Positions 22,807-24,781 of a stretch of DNA of 24,781 bases are shown piece after piece. Every line of letters starts with the position of its first letter. Position 1 is the stretch's first letter. The translations under genes and the position numbers were made by a program. The DNA comes from Oscillospiraceae bacterium (GTDB lineage: Bacteria; Bacillota; Clostridia; Oscillospirales; Acutalibacteraceae): contig DOZQ01000107.1 of assembly GCA_003517915.1 (NCBI GenBank), positions 17,685 to 42,465 of the forward strand. Reading direction: 5' to 3'. The notes under the pieces are model-generated. The model had not been told where the DNA came from. It did not search any database and worked only from the letters and a program-made list of their open reading frames with translations.

Positions 22807-23640
22807 TTATTGCAAACCAAGCATTTCACGGACTAATCTATCGGCCATCTTCACCGCACCAACCAACACAAGCATGTTAAAGATGAGTTCGCCCACATAG
22901 CTCCACACCTGTGTGACCGCTGCCGCGTCCGCGTTGACGGCAGGCGGTGCGGATGCGAACAGGCTGAAAATGATACAGGCCAGCACCACGATAGCGCCCT
23001 CCAGACAGACCGCCGCGTAGGATTTGACAAAGGATTTTCCCATGCTGCTGGACGGCTCTCCCGCGAAAGCGGATAGAGGGACGGGGGCGATAGCCGTGTA
23101 CATATACAGCTTCATGAAACGGCCATAAACCGACATAATCACAATAAAGCTGAGTACCGTGATGAACAAACCGCCCAAGAGCGTGACCGCCCACAGGGGG
23201 ATAGATTCAAAGAATCCCGTGTTGTTGATAGCGTCCTTGATACTTTCCGGCAGCACAGTATTTTCCGCGCCGGAGAATCCCGCCGCCGTCATGATCCGGG
23301 CAATCAATCCCTGTACGATAGAGAACAGCGCCAGCATCAACTCCAAGCCATGCGTGACCGCCGCCTTAGCCAAAGCAAAGCGCACGAACATCTTAACCGC
23401 CACTTCGGGGCGCTTGATTTCGGTAAAGCTGCCGCAGGTCTTGACAACGCCGACGACAAAAAACAGCACCAAAAGTCCAAGTCCTACGGCCTGCACCGCG
23501 TCGTGGATATTCAAAATGACGTTCCATATCCCGCCGCCTTTGAAAGTTTCGGGCGACTGTGTGAGAAGCTGGAATATCTCGGCCATTTTTTGATTCCATG
23601 TGTTCAGAGCATTTTCCAAGTTTTCAATGATCCAATTCAA
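22807..23640 (-). CDS. VirB6/TrbL-like conjugal transfer membrane protein (CD1112-like)
   Basis: A 277-residue polytopic membrane protein with about six hydrophobic segments (for example 50-70, 85-115, 150-175, 180-200, 215-235, 255-270). The N-terminus WIIENLENALNTWNQKMAEI and the central TEIKRPEVAVKMFVRF match VirB6/TrbL-like proteins of clostridial elements. It would form part of the inner-membrane pore. It precedes prgI by 16 bases. GGTGGTTAC-type spacing before the ATG gives an acceptable ribosome site (AAAGGTGG). Confidence 0.85.
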   Translation of the reverse strand: MNWIIENLENALNTWNQKMAEIFQLLTQSPETFKGGGIWNVILNIHDAVQAVGLGLLVLFFVVGVVKTCGSFTEIKRPEVAVKMFVRFALAKAAVTHGLELMLALFSIVQGLIARIMTAAGFSGAENTVLPESIKDAINNTGFFESIPLWAVTLLGGLFITVLSFIVIMSVYGRFMKLYMYTAIAPVPLSAFAGEPSSSMGKSFVKSYAAVCLEGAIVVLACIIFSLFASAPPAVNADAAAVTQVWSYVGELIFNMLVLVGAVKMADRLVREMLGLQ

Positions 23641-23667
23641 AAGTAACCACCACCTTTCTAAAAGATT

Positions 23668-23699
23668 GCGGGGCAGACTGTCTAAACAATCTGCCCCGC
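23668..23699 (-). other. 10-bp GC-rich stem-loop before virB6
   Basis: GCGGGGCAGA (23668-23677) and TCTGCCCCGC (23690-23699) are exact complements with a 12-base loop. On the minus strand AATCTTTT follows, a weak T-run, so it could be a partial terminator tuning the virB6-virB4 genes relative to the pilin-like gene. It fills the 72-base gap between two genes of the module. Confidence 0.6.
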
Positions 23700-23712
23700 C
23701 GTTGCCGTGTGG

Positions 23713-23943
23713 TCATCGGCTCTGTTCACGCCCTGCGGGTTCGCGGATAACGCCGTATTTGTCATCCACGAAATAGCGTCCGGCGAATGGGTTAAATATG
23801 GCGTGGCATTTCACGCCGTTATAGTCCGCCAGATAATCGTTATCCCCAAGGCGTTTGATAATCGTCGCTTCAGCAAGGACATTCTGTTCGCCCTGTTTTA
23901 ATGAGTGGATATAACACTCGCACTTGTCGATATACTCCTGCAT
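23713..23943 (-). CDS. Small unknown protein of the conjugation module
   Basis: A 76-residue soluble protein of mixed charge starting MQEYIDKCECYIHSLKQGEQ and with FNPFAGRYFVDDKYGVIRE near the end. The ATG at 23943 has GGGAGG nine bases upstream; a TTG three codons earlier is less likely. It lies five bases after the pilin-like gene. No motif or membrane segment is recognised. The position, between pilin-like and VirB6 genes, suggests an element-specific accessory role. Confidence 0.7.
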   Translation of the reverse strand: MQEYIDKCECYIHSLKQGEQNVLAEATIIKRLGDNDYLADYNGVKCHAIFNPFAGRYFVDDKYGVIREPAGREQSR

Positions 23944-23948
23944 GGCAA

Positions 23949-24302
23949 TCAACCTCCCGTAATCAGGTTCAAAATTTCCTTGGCAAAGGTGATAATGATC
24001 CCACCGGCCAAGGTGAGGAAGCCGTTCGCGCGTTGTGACGGATCGTGGGATTTGAGAGATAACCCCACCTGAACGATTCCAAAGCCGAGCAAAATCAGTC
24101 CGATTGCCCGTATCAAACCGAAGATAAAATCGGAAAGATTGTTTACGACATTCACGGGATCACCCGCCGCTGCAAACGCGGGAGTGGCAAAGCTCATCAT
24201 AATCGCGGCGATAAGCACCGCACAGGTGTAGAAACGAAAGCCTTTTTTTACGCCGCCCGTCATGGAAAGTTTTCGTGTGGGTTTGTTGTTTTTCTTCTTC
24301 AT
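23949..24302 (-). CDS. Small VirB2/TrbC-like membrane protein (candidate pilin)
   Basis: A 117-residue protein with a basic N-terminus (KKKNNKPTRK), a signal segment at about 25-46 ending in a cleavage-like AFA-AAGD, and two further hydrophobic segments at about 58-82 and 95-115. Size, signal and two-helix layout are those of VirB2/TrbC pilins, and similar small proteins occupy this place between virD4 and virB6 in Tn1549-like elements. TAGGAGG precedes the ATG. Assignment rests on layout and position rather than a recognised motif; it may equally be one of the unnamed small membrane families of these elements. Confidence 0.65.
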   Translation of the reverse strand: MKKKNNKPTRKLSMTGGVKKGFRFYTCAVLIAAIMMSFATPAFAAAGDPVNVVNNLSDFIFGLIRAIGLILLGFGIVQVGLSLKSHDPSQRANGFLTLAGGIIITFAKEILNLITGG

Positions 24303-24315
24303 GGAATAAGTCCTC

Positions 24316-24781
24316 CTATTGATTAAATAGATTTTCTAAATCTTCTTCGGACAGCAGTTCATAATCCGCGTCCGCAGCTTCAAGCTCCGGCAGCTCCGCC
24401 GGGTCAATGTCCCCGTCAAAGACGAGGGTGGCAATGGAACCGATTACCTCACCATGCATGAACCGTCCGGCTTTTCCGTCAGCCGTGCCGCCTACGTTCG
24501 GATGACGCAGGAGGTCGTATTTTTCGTCGAGGATGGGTCTTTCTCCCCGTATGAACAGCAGGGCAAGACGGTTGTCCAGCATACGCATTTCATCCGGGGT
24601 GAGAAGCTCCCGCCCGCTGATTTGAAAGTTCGTGCTGTAATTGCCGTTTCGCCCTGTGGATTTTCCGTAAGTGTTGGTGTCCAGTGTCTCCTTGCCAAGA
24701 TAGGCTTCGGAAATCAGCTTGTGGGTCGAGGTTTCGTTTCCTCCGAGATAGAGAAAAGAATCATGAGGTAAGCAAAACGGA
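24316..24781 (-). CDS. virD4: VirD4/TraG-type conjugation coupling protein (C-terminal part)
   Basis: An open frame from the window edge to a stop at 24316, about 154 residues. FLYLGGNETSTHKLISEAYL and, further on, LDTNTYGKSTGRNGNYSTNF match the C-terminal third of VirD4/TraG coupling ATPases, as does LLTPDEMRMLDNRLALLFIRGERPILDEKYD. The acidic tail (ELEAADADYELLSEEDLENL) is normal for the family. It would dock relaxase-bound DNA to the channel. The start lies outside the window. Just inside the edge (about 24755-24780) the reading FCLPHDSF differs from the GNCDSF usual before this motif, so a small insertion or frame change there is possible. It is first of the module genes in transcription order. 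Confidence 0.85.
   Translation of the reverse strand, partial: PFCLPHDSFLYLGGNETSTHKLISEAYLGKETLDTNTYGKSTGRNGNYSTNFQISGRELLTPDEMRMLDNRLALLFIRGERPILDEKYDLLRHPNVGGTADGKAGRFMHGEVIGSIATLVFDGDIDPAELPELEAADADYELLSEEDLENLFNQ

Noticed and set aside
1..24781. CRISPR arrays, tRNA or rRNA genes
   Set aside because: No repeat-spacer pattern, tRNA-like TTCRANNC arm with cloverleaf, or rRNA signature was seen on either strand.

Overview
The window reads as a chromosomal segment of an anaerobic, Gram-positive Clostridia-type Firmicute. The support for this is strong GGAGG-type ribosome binding sites, TTGACA/TATAAT-type promoters, a multi-subunit ferredoxin-dependent 2-oxoacid oxidoreductase, an Rrf2/CymR-like regulator, LuxS, and a conjugation module of the kind found in clostridial integrative elements. 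No species can be named from the sequence alone.

Positions 1 to about 17,130 form a sulfur amino acid region. On the minus strand lie a methionine ABC transporter (metQ-metN-metI) and, ten bases after metI, the gamma, delta and alpha (partial) subunits of a 2-oxoacid:ferredoxin oxidoreductase. A LysR regulator (minus) and an Rrf2 regulator followed by ridA (plus) are divergent. Next on the minus strand is the operon malY-nadA-tcdA-larE-pdxY-mtnN. Divergent from malY, on the plus strand, is cysK followed by a SAM-dependent methyltransferase, metK, luxS, mccB and mccA.

Together these genes describe a complete methionine-to-cysteine route: uptake (MetQNI), methionine to SAM (MetK), SAM to SAH (methyltransferase), SAH to S-ribosylhomocysteine (MtnN), then homocysteine (LuxS), cystathionine (MccA) and cysteine plus 2-oxobutyrate (MccB). 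2-Oxobutyrate could be oxidised to propionyl-CoA by the ferredoxin oxidoreductase. PdxY would supply PLP and RidA would remove reactive enamines made by the lyases.

Control appears layered. Five promoters (metQ, lysR, rrf2, malY, cysK) carry a shared AAACATATGT-type operator, probably bound by the Rrf2 protein. A nine-base-arm palindrome with LysR-box spacing sits about 66 bases upstream of the metQ start site. Three short reading frames with strong ribosome binding sites precede sulfur genes: one rich in Met, Arg and Cys before metQ, an 18-residue peptide ending Cys-Cys-Arg before cysK, and a 41-residue peptide with six Cys codons between cysK and the methyltransferase. The last is followed by a 15-bp terminator-like hairpin and a competing pairing. 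It looks like a classical cysteine-sensing transcription attenuator, and is the most exciting element here.

Positions 17,318 to 24,781 hold part of a type IV secretion module of an integrative conjugative element on the minus strand: VirD4/TraG (3' part), a pilin-like small membrane protein, a small unknown, VirB6/TrbL, PrgI, VirB4 (broken by an apparent one-base deletion), a class B sortase and a large CHAP-domain protein. It abuts the sulfur operon directly. No relaxase, integrase or att site is visible, so the element's boundary and mobility cannot be judged.
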